64,000 bases of DNA from Sphingopyxis sp. UBA6723 (GTDB lineage: Bacteria; Pseudomonadota; Alphaproteobacteria; Sphingomonadales; Sphingomonadaceae), in contig NZ_DKIH01000011.1 in NCBI RefSeq assembly GCF_002454115.1, positions 261,426 through 325,425 on the forward strand, in the 5' to 3' direction. Positions 1-7,820 of this stretch are shown piece after piece; the first letter of the stretch is position 1, and each line of letters begins with the position of its first letter. The notes under the pieces were generated by a model. It saw nothing but the letters and a program-made list of their open reading frames with translations, was not told the DNA's origin and searched no databases. Both the position numbers and the translations under genes were made by a program.

Positions 1-1
1 G

Positions 2-214
2 ATCGCGGGCGGTAACGCGCAGGCGATCAATTACTTCATCGCCCAAAAATATGTCGAAGCCGTCAGCCAGTTCGCGACCAGCCCGAACAGCAAGACGATC
101 CTTTTCCCGGTCGAGGCGACGCAGCTGATCGGCACGCTCGGCGGCATCGGCGAACTCGCCAAGGATGCGTTCGAGCGCGGCCCGACGCCGCCGACAACCC
201 CGGGAGTGCGCTGA
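2..214 (+). CDS. SPFH/stomatin-like protein (QmcA type), C-terminal part only
   Basis: This is an open frame running in from the left edge, 70 codons to a TGA. The visible residues (ending GELAKDAFERGPTPPTTPGVR) match the end of the helical region of stomatin/prohibitin (SPFH) membrane-microdomain proteins, with the family-typical stretch AQAINYFIAQKYVEA. The next gene encodes an NfeD protein one base after the stop, and SPFH plus NfeD is the classical bacterial pair. The N-terminal membrane anchor and SPFH domain lie outside the window. Family assignment rests on the short tail plus this neighbour. Confidence 0.8.
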   Translation: MAGGNAQAINYFIAQKYVEAVSQFATSPNSKTILFPVEATQLIGTLGGIGELAKDAFERGPTPPTTPGVR

Positions 215-215
215 G

Positions 216-662
216 ATGCCCGATTGGCTGTCGAACATGGAGCCGCATTGGGCGTGGCTCACCGTCGGGGTGCTTCTATGCGCCGCCGAAATCGTCGCGC
301 CGGGGTTCTTCCTCGTCTGGCTGGGGGTCGCGGCGATCGCGACCGGCGTTCTCGCCTTCCTTTTGCCGATCGGCGTCCCGATGCAGCTTGGCGTCTTTGC
401 CGTGCTGGCGTTCATCGCGCTCTACAGCGCGCGGCGCTGGCTCAGGAATAACCCGATCGTGTCGACCGACCCGCTGCTCAACCAGCGCGGCGGGCGGCTG
501 ATCGGCGAAGTGTTGACCTTGGTCACCGCAATCGAAAACGGTCGCGGCCGCGCCAAGGTCGGCGACGGCGAATGGCCGGTGCGCGGGCCGGATGCCGCCG
601 AGGGGACCAAGGTCCGCGTCGTCAGCGCCGACGGCGGGGTGCTGGTGGTCGAGGCGGCCTGA
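216..662 (+). CDS. NfeD family membrane protein
   Basis: A 148-residue protein. Hydrophobic segments span about residues 12-50 (two helices around a short EIVAPG turn) and 55-70. A soluble C-terminal domain of about 60 residues follows (residues 88-148, RGGRLIGEVLTLV through VRVVSADGGVLVV), as expected for the OB-fold of short NfeD proteins. The start is the ATG one base after the SPFH stop; an in-frame ATG 17 codons upstream would overlap the SPFH gene and adds a non-hydrophobic Arg-rich stretch, so it was rejected. NfeD proteins act with SPFH partners in membrane microdomain organisation; the exact role here is inferred from pairing only. Confidence 0.88.
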   Translation: MPDWLSNMEPHWAWLTVGVLLCAAEIVAPGFFLVWLGVAAIATGVLAFLLPIGVPMQLGVFAVLAFIALYSARRWLRNNPIVSTDPLLNQRGGRLIGEVLTLVTAIENGRGRAKVGDGEWPVRGPDAAEGTKVRVVSADGGVLVVEAA

Positions 663-669
663 CAAAGCC

Positions 670-757
670 GTCGCCCCCGCGAAGGCGGGGGCCGCTGGAG
701 GTTTACGTAGCATCGACCAATAGGGCCGACAGCGGCCCCCGCCTTCGCGGGGGCGAC
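670..757. repeat. Inverted repeat, 28-bp arms, each arm itself a hairpin
   Basis: The arm at 670-697 (core GCCCCCGCGAAGGCGGGGGC) is the exact reverse complement of 730-757, separated by 32 bp. Each arm also folds alone around a GAAG/CTTC loop. It lies between the convergent nfeD and acetyltransferase genes, where it could act as a bidirectional terminator. The layout (two inverted palindromes with a short spacer) recurs elsewhere in the window with other core sequences. Confidence 0.85.
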
Positions 758-774
758 GATTTTGCATTCAGCAA

Positions 775-1305
775 TCAGCCGCCTTTGGGCCGCGCATAAA
801 TCCCCACGACATGGCCCAGCGCATCGCTCTGGCCGATGCGCCGAAACCCCAGCTTGGCCGCCACCCGTTCCGACGCATCATTGCCCGGATCGATGATGCA
901 GCGCACCTCGGCGGCATCGAGGTTCGCATCGGCCCAGCCAAGCGCCGCGGTCATCGCCTCGGTCGCAAATCCCGCACCCCAATGGTCGGCGTCGAACGCC
1001 CAGCCCGCCTCGGGCAGCCCTTCCAGCTCGGGGATGCCGCGGCCGAAATAGCTTAGGCCCCCCATGCCGACGAGCGCATCGCTCGCCTTGTCGGCGAACA
1101 CCCAATAGCCGAAGCCCATCACCGGCCACAGCCCGGCCGAACTCAGAAACTTGCCCCAGCTAACGTCGGGCGCGCGCGGTTCGCCGCCGATGAAGCGAGT
1201 GACGCGTTCGTCGGCCCACATTGCGATATGGACGTCCTTGTCGGACAGGCGGCCGGGGCGCAGCCGCAGGCGCTCGGTTTCGATGACGGGAGCAATATGG
1301 AACAT
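775..1305 (-). CDS. GNAT family N-acetyltransferase (RimJ/RimL type)
   Basis: A 176-residue single-domain protein. The N-terminal ETERLRLRP (about 9-17) and the acetyl-CoA loop HWGAGFATEA (108-117), followed by GNDASERVAAKLGF (141-154), are hallmarks of the RimJ/RimL-like GNAT branch. It would transfer an acetyl group from acetyl-CoA to an amine; the substrate cannot be read from sequence. The reading frame is open 120 codons further upstream, but the MFHIAPVIETERL start fits the family N-terminus and the upstream extension overlaps the neighbouring gene. Convergent with nfeD. Confidence 0.85.
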   Translation of the reverse strand: MFHIAPVIETERLRLRPGRLSDKDVHIAMWADERVTRFIGGEPRAPDVSWGKFLSSAGLWPVMGFGYWVFADKASDALVGMGGLSYFGRGIPELEGLPEAGWAFDADHWGAGFATEAMTAALGWADANLDAAEVRCIIDPGNDASERVAAKLGFRRIGQSDALGHVVGIYARPKGG

Positions 1306-1337
1306 GCGCGCGGATGTGCCGAAGCCCGCCCGGCGGG

Positions 1338-1898
1338 TCAATCGGGGATCAGATAATGGTCGAACAGGTCGTGCAGCACCGCCTTGCCGTCGACCTGCGC
1401 CTTGGCGCGCATCACCGCGAGCGTATCGACGCGGGTGAGCACGTCGACGTGCTTCAGCACGACATGATAATGTGGCCGATTGGTGAAATCGTGAAAGAGC
1501 AGGATGCAGTCGGGTTTGCAGTGAATGATCGCCTGCAACAGGCACGCGACACGAAAGCGCCCGTCGATCAGCACCGCATCGGGGCTGCCGCCCATGCCGC
1601 GCCAGATTTGCGTGTGATAGCGCGGCCAGTCGCGCAGGCGGCTTTCGTCGGCCGGATAGCCCCATTCGCCGACCGGGCCGACGTCGATGTGGACCGGCGT
1701 GAATTCGACCGCTTCGTCCGCGATGTCAGCCTGCACCTTGGCCAGCCAGGCTGGGTCGCTGTCAACGCTGACAATCCGCCGCACCTGCCGCGCCGCCACC
1801 AATGTGCTGCCGCCGCAGCCAAATTCCAGCAGCGACGACAGCCCCGCCAGTTGCAGCTCAAGCTGCGTGACTTCCGCAGCGGTCATTTGTGGTTGCAT
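1338..1898 (-). CDS. Class I SAM methyltransferase-like protein of unknown substrate
   Basis: A 186-residue protein. LLEFGCGGST (23-32) resembles the glycine-rich SAM-binding motif I, SVDSD (44-48) the acidic end of strand 2, and VLIDGRFR (109-116) plus LLFHDF the central strands of a Rossmann methyltransferase. The start was chosen at the ATG preceded by GGAGGGG at good spacing; an ATG six codons upstream lacks a ribosome site. Similar proteins are usually annotated as hypothetical, and methyl transfer has not been shown by anything visible here. It sits 32 bp upstream of the GNAT gene on the same strand and may be cotranscribed. Confidence 0.7.
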   Translation of the reverse strand: MQPQMTAAEVTQLELQLAGLSSLLEFGCGGSTLVAARQVRRIVSVDSDPAWLAKVQADIADEAVEFTPVHIDVGPVGEWGYPADESRLRDWPRYHTQIWRGMGGSPDAVLIDGRFRVACLLQAIIHCKPDCILLFHDFTNRPHYHVVLKHVDVLTRVDTLAVMRAKAQVDGKAVLHDLFDHYLIPD

Positions 1899-1987
1899 GG
1901 TCCCCTCCACTAGCATGGGATATGGGACGCGGGGGGCGGCGTCCAGTCGCCATTGGCGGGGATCGGGCTGGCTGATAGGGTGGAGCG

Positions 1988-2383
1988 ATGTTGACGCCCC
2001 TCTGGCCGCAGCGCCTGCTCGCCCTTCCCTTTCTGATCCTCGGCGCCTGGTGCCTCGTCACACCGCACATGGTCGAACGGCTCGTGATCAGTCCGGAATA
2101 TCAGCATCTCAGCACGACGAGCGCGCTCTTGATGGGCTGTTTCGGGGCGCAGGCGGTGCTGGGCGGGCTATTTATCGCGTTCAGCCGCTGGACGAAGGCT
2201 ACGTTCGCGATCTACGCCGTCGCCCTGTTGCCCTTCTTCTGGTTCAACTATTATTTCGTGTTCGTCGTGCCGGTGATGACGCGCTTGATGGCGATCGATC
2301 TCGTCTCGAACCTCTTCATGCTCGGGCTGTGCGTCTGGGGCTACCGCATCGCGCCGCGGTCGCTCGTCGCTGCCGGCGACTGA
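1988..2383 (+). CDS. Small four-helix membrane protein, unknown function
   Basis: A 131-residue protein with about four hydrophobic helices (residues roughly 8-27, 44-66, 72-95 and 100-120) and short polar loops. No catalytic motif is visible. The start ATG lies 89 bp from the divergent methyltransferase-like gene. The frame ends 3 bp before the convergent COG3687-type gene. No function can be named. Confidence 0.7.
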   Translation: MLTPLWPQRLLALPFLILGAWCLVTPHMVERLVISPEYQHLSTTSALLMGCFGAQAVLGGLFIAFSRWTKATFAIYAVALLPFFWFNYYFVFVVPVMTRLMAIDLVSNLFMLGLCVWGYRIAPRSLVAAGD

Positions 2384-2386
2384 CCC

Positions 2387-3277
2387 TCAGGCCGCGGCGG
2401 CGACCCGATCCGGCCCCGACGCCTGCGCGGGCATCACCGCATCGGCATAGTCGCTTTCATATTTCTGGATCAGCGCGCGATCGTCGTGGTTCCACGGGTG
2501 GAAACCGGGCAGGAAATAGCTGAGCCACGGCAGGAAGCTTTTGCGCAGCACCCCCGGCGAGCCGAGCAGATACCACCAGATGCGCGCCGTGACGCGCCAG
2601 CCGGTGAGGCCGTCCTGCTTGAGCAGATTCTTCATGCCCTTGATCCGCTTCGGCCAGAAGCGGCTGGTGACAAGCAGCATCATGATCGACTTGGCGCGCC
2701 AGCGCTTGAACCGGCTCCAGTCCTTCGTCGCGTGCAGCCAGGTGTCGTAAGCAACGCCCTTATGCTCGATCTCTTCGATCGCGTGCCATTTCCACAGCGC
2801 CGCCCATTCAGGTTCAGCGCCCGCGTACATTTTTTCGTCGCGCAGCATCACCGATGCCATCATCGCGGTATAATGTTCCAGCGCGATCGTCGCCATCAGG
2901 TTGACGATCTGCGGCCGCGTCTTGATCAGGTCGAGCACCTGATTGACGTCGGCCTCCAGCTCCGAAAGGTCGTAACCCGCTTCGGCCGCTTTCTTGTTGA
3001 ACACCACATGCTCGCGGCTGTGGATCACTTCCTGCTGCGTAAAGGCCCGGATTTCGCGCGCCAGCTTTTCGGGCACGCCCTCACGGTGCGCCTTGACCGC
3101 TTCGATGAACATCGCCTCGCCGCGCGGGAAAGTGACCGACAGCGCGGTGTGGAAAGCCGACGCGATCGGGTCGCCATTCAACCACCAGCGGCCCTGCTTG
3201 TCCTCACGGCCAAAGCGCATGTCGCGCGGCGTGATCGACAGGTCGACGGGGGTCGGGGAGAGGGAAAGGCTGGACAT
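2387..3277 (-). CDS. COG3687/PF10118-type 'metal-dependent hydrolase', ferritin-like
   Basis: About 296 residues. Acidic/histidine clusters typical of a ferritin-like diiron fold are present: QQEVIHSREH, ATIALEHYTA and WHAIEEIEHKGVAYD. This is the PF10118 family, annotated as predicted metal-dependent hydrolase; a true reaction is not known. The start is uncertain: ATG codons at 3313, 3286 and 3277 are all in frame and none has a good ribosome site; 3277 is nearest the conserved TPVDLSITPRDMRFGR region. It is divergent from a TetR regulator across a short gap with a palindrome, so that regulator probably controls it. Confidence 0.8.
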   Translation of the reverse strand: MSSLSLSPTPVDLSITPRDMRFGREDKQGRWWLNGDPIASAFHTALSVTFPRGEAMFIEAVKAHREGVPEKLAREIRAFTQQEVIHSREHVVFNKKAAEAGYDLSELEADVNQVLDLIKTRPQIVNLMATIALEHYTAMMASVMLRDEKMYAGAEPEWAALWKWHAIEEIEHKGVAYDTWLHATKDWSRFKRWRAKSIMMLLVTSRFWPKRIKGMKNLLKQDGLTGWRVTARIWWYLLGSPGVLRKSFLPWLSYFLPGFHPWNHDDRALIQKYESDYADAVMPAQASGPDRVAAAA

Positions 3278-3328
3278 ATGGTTCATACCGTCGAAAAGGG
3301 GCGATGGCGCCATGAATAGGGTTTACTT

Positions 3329-3338
3329 ACATATATGT
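3329..3338. promoter_or_regulatory. Palindrome ACATATATGT, candidate TetR operator
   Basis: A perfect 10-bp palindrome in the gap between the COG3687 gene and the divergent tetR gene. It overlaps the presumed ATG of tetR (3335-3337), so bound repressor would block tetR expression and possibly the divergent promoter. Regulation is inferred from position and symmetry only. Confidence 0.45.
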
Positions 3339-3931
3339 CAATAGTGAAGAAGCGCTTGAGTCCTGAGGAGAGCCGGTTCGTCGCCCTCCAGGCCGCGCGC
3401 GAAATATTGATCGAAACCGGGCCGGCCGCGGTGACGCTGAAGGCCGTCGCCGGACGCATCGACCGCACCCATGCCAATCTGCTCCACCATTTCGGCAGCG
3501 CCGCGGGGCTGCAAAAGGCGCTCGCCGCCTATCTCGCCGAAACCGTGTGCGCGACGATCGGCGAAAAAATGGCCGCATCGCCGCCGGGCGAGCGCAATGT
3601 GCGCGAGATTGTCGACCTGGCGTTTGACGCGTTCGACAGCGGCGGCGCGGGCGCGCTCGCAACCTGGATGGCGGCGACGGGCAATGAAGACGCGCTCGAC
3701 CCGATCGTCGAGGCGATCCACAAGCTGATCGACGGCATGGCGCCCGACGCGCACGAAAAGCGCCTGATGCACGAAGACACGCTGGCGCTGGTGCTCATGG
3801 CGCTCGGCGATGCGCAGCTCGGCGGCGCCATGGCCGAAGCGCTCGGCCTGCCGCGGGACACCGCGCGTGCGCTGGCGTGCGAGCTGATCACCGGCCGTAT
3901 CGCCAACTTCTGGGCGCAAAACACCAAATAA
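3335..3931 (+). CDS. TetR family transcriptional regulator
   Basis: A 198-residue protein. The N-terminal helix-turn-helix lies at about residues 24-56 (AAVTLKAVAGRIDRTHANLL then HHFGSAAGLQKAL, the typical Y/HHFG.K..L end). The C-terminal ligand domain is diverged, as usual for the family. The ATG at 3335 lies inside the palindrome and has no upstream ribosome site, so the message may be leaderless or translation may start at the in-frame GTG at 3344. Likely target: the divergent COG3687-type gene. Confidence 0.85.
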   Translation: MSIVKKRLSPEESRFVALQAAREILIETGPAAVTLKAVAGRIDRTHANLLHHFGSAAGLQKALAAYLAETVCATIGEKMAASPPGERNVREIVDLAFDAFDSGGAGALATWMAATGNEDALDPIVEAIHKLIDGMAPDAHEKRLMHEDTLALVLMALGDAQLGGAMAEALGLPRDTARALACELITGRIANFWAQNTK

Positions 3932-3963
3932 AAACGGCGGCCCCGGATATGGGACCGCCGTTT
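3932..3963. terminator. Bidirectional hairpin terminator
   Basis: AAACGGCGG at 3932-3940 pairs with CCGCCGTTT at 3955-3963 around a short loop. It sits just after the tetR stop and before the 3' end of the convergent DUF2383-like gene. A-tract and T-tract flanks allow function in both directions. Confidence 0.7.
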
Positions 3964-3994
3964 CCATGCTTCTCCGGGAGGGCGGGAGAAGGTC

Positions 3995-4450
3995 TTAGCT
4001 GGCGTTCAGCTGATGCTTGAGCGCCGACATCTGATCATGGCCGTCGCGAACCGAGGCAAAGCTGCTCTGGATCAGCTCCTGCACCGCGGGGTCGAGATCG
4101 CCGTCTTTCAACGCGCTTTCGAACTTCGCCTTGATGTGATCCTCGCCGCGCTCGACTTCGGCAACGACCGCCGAGTCGTCGCGGTCACCGGTCAGGGCGT
4201 CACGCAGGCCCAGAAACGCGCGGTGCGCCGATGCCAGCACGGTGCCGTCATCTTCGGGATTGCCGCCCAGCTCGCGAACCTTCGCCTGAAACGCGGTGAC
4301 GATCGTTTGACGCTCGTTGGCACGGTTCAGAAACATTTCACGAAACTGCGCCGCATTGGCTTCTTCGGCGGCCTTGCGATAGCCATCGACGCTGTCGAGC
4401 GTGGTGGCGATCAGCGAATTGAGCGTGCTGACATTCTTGTTGTCAAACAT
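3995..4450 (-). CDS. DUF2383/PA2169-like four-helix-bundle protein
   Basis: A 151-residue, strongly helical, acidic protein. Glu/His-containing segments spaced as in the ferritin-like DUF2383 family are visible (TLDSVDGYRKAAEEANAAQF, FLNRANERQTIVTAFQAK, EDHIKAKFESALKDGDLDP). Members are often stress-induced and of unknown function. The start ATG has AAAGGA seven bases upstream on the coding strand. It is monocistronic, convergent with tetR. Confidence 0.8.
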   Translation of the reverse strand: MFDNKNVSTLNSLIATTLDSVDGYRKAAEEANAAQFREMFLNRANERQTIVTAFQAKVRELGGNPEDDGTVLASAHRAFLGLRDALTGDRDDSAVVAEVERGEDHIKAKFESALKDGDLDPAVQELIQSSFASVRDGHDQMSALKHQLNAS

Positions 4451-4749
4451 TTGAAATCCTTTCGGGAAAATTCAGGTGCAAGCATCATGCGATGCCTTAC
4501 CCACCCAACGAGCGCCAACCCGTAAAGTTGCGTCGGCCTGGCGCTGGCGCAGCGCATTTCATCGAACCGTTGGCTCGCGCATCACAAAACTGGCCATTTC
4601 GGCGCGCTGCGACTAAGGGGTGCGCAACCCAACCCCATAGTTCGTGCCGAGCGACGTCGCCAAAGGTGACGCCGCCACATGAACAAGGACCATCGCCGAC
4701 GCCGCTTCACGCGATGCGAACGCGATGTTTTCCGCTCCAAAGGCTTCCC
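4451..4749. other. 299-bp region between the DUF2383-like gene and obgE
   Basis: This region holds the promoters of the divergent DUF2383-like gene and obgE. A frame is open across it in phase with obgE, but it is Pro/Arg-rich without a ribosome site and not family-like. The rplU-rpmA pair that often precedes obgE is not here. No RNA gene, terminator or clear operator was recognised. Confidence 0.6.
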
Positions 4750-5799
4750 ATGCATTTCCTCGACCAAGCAAAAATCTACATCAAGTCCGGTGACGGCGGC
4801 CCCGGCGCCGTGTCGTTCCGGCGCGAAAAATATGTCGAATATGGCGGCCCCGATGGCGGCAACGGCGGCAAGGGCGGCGACATCATTTTCGAAGCGGTCG
4901 CCGGCCTCAACACGCTGATCGACTTTCGCTATACCCAGCATTTCAAGGCGAAGCGAGGCACCCCCGGCGCCGGGCGCGACCGCACCGGTGCGGGCGGCCC
5001 CGATCTGGTCATCCAGGTTCCGATCGGTACCCAGATCCTCGACGATGACGAAGAGCGCACCCTGCTCGCAGATCTCACCAAGGAGGGCGAGACGCTCGTC
5101 TTCCTGCGCGGCGGCGACGGCGGCCGCGGCAACGCATCGTATAAAACCAGCACCAACCGCGCCCCGCGCCAGCACGGCCCCGGCTGGCCGGGCGAGGAAA
5201 AATGGGTGTGGCTGCGGCTCAAGCTGCTCGCCGATGCGGGCCTCGTCGGGCTGCCCAACGCGGGCAAATCAACCTTCATCAACGGCGTCACCAATGCGCA
5301 GGCCAAGGTCGGCGCTTATGCCTTTACCACGCTGCGCCCGCAGCTTGGGGTGGTCAGCCACAAGGGCAATGAGTTTGTCGTCGCCGACATCCCCGGCCTG
5401 ATCGAGGGCGCCGCCGACGGCGCCGGGGTCGGCGACCGCTTCCTCGGCCATATCGAACGCTGCCGCGTCCTGCTTCATCTGGTCGACGCCAATGACGAGG
5501 ATGTCGCCACCAGCTACCGCATCGTCCGCGACGAGCTCGAAGCCTATGGCGCCGAGCTGATCGACAAGCCAGTGATCGTCGCGCTCAACAAGATCGACAC
5601 CCTCGACGATGAACTGGTTGCTGCGCTGTCGGCCGAGCTGGCCGAAGCCAGCGGCGCGCCCGTCATGGCGCTGTCGGGCGCCAGCGGTGCGGGCGTGCCC
5701 GCGATCCTCGACAAGCTGCTCGAAATCATCGGCCCCGAAAAACGCCCGGTTGTCCGCAACGAAGACGGCGAAGAAACGACCGACTGGTCGCCAGTCTAG
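4750..5799 (+). CDS. obgE: GTPase ObgE/CgtA
   Basis: A 349-residue essential GTPase that acts in late 50S ribosome assembly and stress control. The glycine-rich Obg fold covers residues 1-158 (MHFLDQAKIYIKSGDGGPG start; many GGxGG repeats). The G domain has P-loop GLPNAGKST (from residue 167), DIPGLIEGA and NKID. The C-terminal tail is short and acidic, as in alphaproteobacteria. The MHFLDQ start is the family start and AAAGG lies just upstream; the frame is open 86 codons further 5' but that part is not Obg-like. Confidence 0.98.
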   Translation: MHFLDQAKIYIKSGDGGPGAVSFRREKYVEYGGPDGGNGGKGGDIIFEAVAGLNTLIDFRYTQHFKAKRGTPGAGRDRTGAGGPDLVIQVPIGTQILDDDEERTLLADLTKEGETLVFLRGGDGGRGNASYKTSTNRAPRQHGPGWPGEEKWVWLRLKLLADAGLVGLPNAGKSTFINGVTNAQAKVGAYAFTTLRPQLGVVSHKGNEFVVADIPGLIEGAADGAGVGDRFLGHIERCRVLLHLVDANDEDVATSYRIVRDELEAYGAELIDKPVIVALNKIDTLDDELVAALSAELAEASGAPVMALSGASGAGVPAILDKLLEIIGPEKRPVVRNEDGEETTDWSPV

Positions 5800-5863
5800 A
5801 GTCAGAAGCTTAGGAACTTAATCGGGGCGCGCGCCTTGTAGCATAAACAACAAGGAATTCCGG

Positions 5864-6670
5864 ATGTTCTCTCCCCGTCGTGCGATCAAGTTTCTGCTCT
5901 GCGCTTCGCCCATTCTCGGCGTCGCCGCATTTCCCGCCGACGCACAGGATACCACCAGCAGCGCCGAAAAGCGCACCCGCGTCATCCTCGGGCCGCAGCT
6001 GTCGCCGTCCTGGCCGGGATCGAAAGATCTGTCGTTCGGCCCCTATGTCGATGTCTCGCGTGAGCGCGTTGGAACCGACTTCACCTTCGAAGCCGCCGAC
6101 GAGAGCTTTGGCGGACCGCTGATCCAGTCCGGCAATTTTGCTTTCGGGCCGGCGCTGGGCTTCATCGGCAAACGCACCGCCGCCGACATCGGCGCCGATC
6201 TGCCTAAAGTGGGCTTTTCGTTCGAAGCCGGTGGGTTTGCGCAGGTCAATGTGACCCCGGCGATCCGGGTCCGCGTCGAAGGCCGCAAGGCGCTGAGCGG
6301 TCACAAAGGCTGGGTCGGCGAAGTCAGCGCCGACTATATCGCGCGCGAGGGCGACGACTGGCTGTTCTCGATCGGCCCGCGCGTAACGCTGGGCGATGCC
6401 AAATTTTCTAACGCCTATTTCGGCGTGACCCCCGCCGCCGCACTGACCTCCGGGCTGCCCGCCTATGATACCGACGGCGGGATCCATTCGGTCGGTGTGA
6501 CCGCCGGCTATCACCGGATGCTTGGTCGAAATTGGGGCGCCGCGATTTACGGTCGCTACGACCGGCTAGTCGGCGATGCGGCAGACTCGCCGGTGACGCG
6601 CCAACTCGGCAGCCGCAGCCAGCCGTCGGTCGGCGTCGCGCTCAGCTATACCTTCGGCGGCCCTCGCTGA
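5864..6670 (+). CDS. MipA/OmpV family outer-membrane protein
   Basis: A 268-residue protein. A signal peptide covers about residues 1-27 (cleavage after ADAQ). The mature part alternates polar and aromatic residues as expected for a beta-barrel, with typical MipA/OmpV segments (GPQLSPSWPGSKDLSFGPYV, AAIYGRYDRLVGDAADSP) and a C-terminal strand SVGVALSYTF. Members are outer-membrane proteins, some binding the murein hydrolase MltA; the role here is not known. AAGGAATT lies upstream of the ATG. It sits between obgE and proB on the same strand. Confidence 0.88.
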   Translation: MFSPRRAIKFLLCASPILGVAAFPADAQDTTSSAEKRTRVILGPQLSPSWPGSKDLSFGPYVDVSRERVGTDFTFEAADESFGGPLIQSGNFAFGPALGFIGKRTAADIGADLPKVGFSFEAGGFAQVNVTPAIRVRVEGRKALSGHKGWVGEVSADYIAREGDDWLFSIGPRVTLGDAKFSNAYFGVTPAAALTSGLPAYDTDGGIHSVGVTAGYHRMLGRNWGAAIYGRYDRLVGDAADSPVTRQLGSRSQPSVGVALSYTFGGPR

Positions 6671-6716
6671 CGTAATAGCATTGGCGCGGGCGGCGGCGCG
6701 CGCTATCGGCGGCGTC

Positions 6717-7820
6717 ATGTTGTTCGCGCCCACATCTTGCCCGAGGCTGATCGTCAAAATCGGGTCGGCGCTGCTCGTCGATCCCGACGGCGCGGTGCGG
6801 CGTGACTGGCTGGCGGGCATCGCCGCCGACATTGCTGAACGAACCCGCGCGGGCCAGCAGGTCGCGGTCGTTTCGTCGGGCGCCATCGCGCTCGGCGCGC
6901 GGCGGTTGGGACTGGCCAAGGGCGGGCGCGGGACGCTGGAGGATGCACAGGCAGCCGCCGCTACGGGACAGATCGCGCTGTCGCAGGTGTGGGCCGAGGT
7001 GCTGGCGGCCGAAGGGCTGACCGCGGCGCAGATATTGGTGACGCTCGACGATCTGGAGGACCGGCGGCGTTATCTGAATGCCGCGGCAACGCTCGACCGA
7101 CTGCTCAGCCTAAGCGTCGTGCCGATCATCAACGAGAATGACAGCGTCGCGACCGAGGAAATCCGCTTTGGCGACAACGACCGGCTGGCGGCGCGCGTCG
7201 CGCAGGCGGCGGGCGCGGGCGGTGTCGTGCTGCTGTCCGACATCGACGGACTTTACGACAAGAACCCGGCGCTGCCCGGCGCGAACCATATCGCGCGGAT
7301 CGAGCGCATCGACGCGGCTATCGAGGCGATGGCCGATACCGGATCGGCGTCAGGCATGGGATCGGGCGGCATGGTGTCGAAGATTGCCGCCGCGCGCATC
7401 GCCAACGCCGCGGGCGCGCATCTGGCGATCGCATCGGGACGCATCGACCGGCCGCTGTCGACCGCAGCGCGGCACAGCCTGTTCGTCGCCGAAAAAGGCG
7501 CGAGCGCACGCAAGGCGTGGCTCGCCGGTGGGCTGACCGCGAAAGGGCGGCTGACCGTCGACGCCGGGGCGGCGCGCGCACTGCGCGGCGGCGCCAGCCT
7601 GCTCGCCGCCGGGGTCAGCGGCGTTTCGGGCAGCTTTGCCCGCGGCGACGTACTCGACATCGTCGGCCCAGACGGCGCGGTGATCGCGCGCGGCCTGTCG
7701 GAGTATCCCGCCTCCGACGCCGCAACCATCGTCGGCCTTGGCCGCGAAGCGCAGGAAGCCGCACTCGGCTATGCGCCGCGCAGCGCGATGGTCCACCGCG
7801 ACCATATGGTGCTGCTGTGA
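6717..7820 (+). CDS. proB: Glutamate 5-kinase
   Basis: A 367-residue enzyme phosphorylating glutamate with ATP, the first step of proline synthesis. The amino-acid-kinase domain shows RLIVKIGSALL near the N-terminus, VSSGAIALG, IINENDSVAT, LLSDIDGLY and GMGSGGMVSKIAAA. A C-terminal PUA domain occupies about the last 95 residues. The ATG at 6717 was preferred over an upstream TTG at 6681 because it gives the usual short leader. proA is not adjacent. The stop overlaps the next gene's GTG, so the two are translationally coupled. Confidence 0.97.
   Translation: MLFAPTSCPRLIVKIGSALLVDPDGAVRRDWLAGIAADIAERTRAGQQVAVVSSGAIALGARRLGLAKGGRGTLEDAQAAAATGQIALSQVWAEVLAAEGLTAAQILVTLDDLEDRRRYLNAAATLDRLLSLSVVPIINENDSVATEEIRFGDNDRLAARVAQAAGAGGVVLLSDIDGLYDKNPALPGANHIARIERIDAAIEAMADTGSASGMGSGGMVSKIAAARIANAAGAHLAIASGRIDRPLSTAARHSLFVAEKGASARKAWLAGGLTAKGRLTVDAGAARALRGGASLLAAGVSGVSGSFARGDVLDIVGPDGAVIARGLSEYPASDAATIVGLGREAQEAALGYAPRSAMVHRDHMVLL

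Noticed and set aside
4492..4749. An 86-codon N-terminal extension of ObgE
   Set aside because: No ribosome site, Pro/Arg-rich, not Obg-like; MHFLDQ is the family start.
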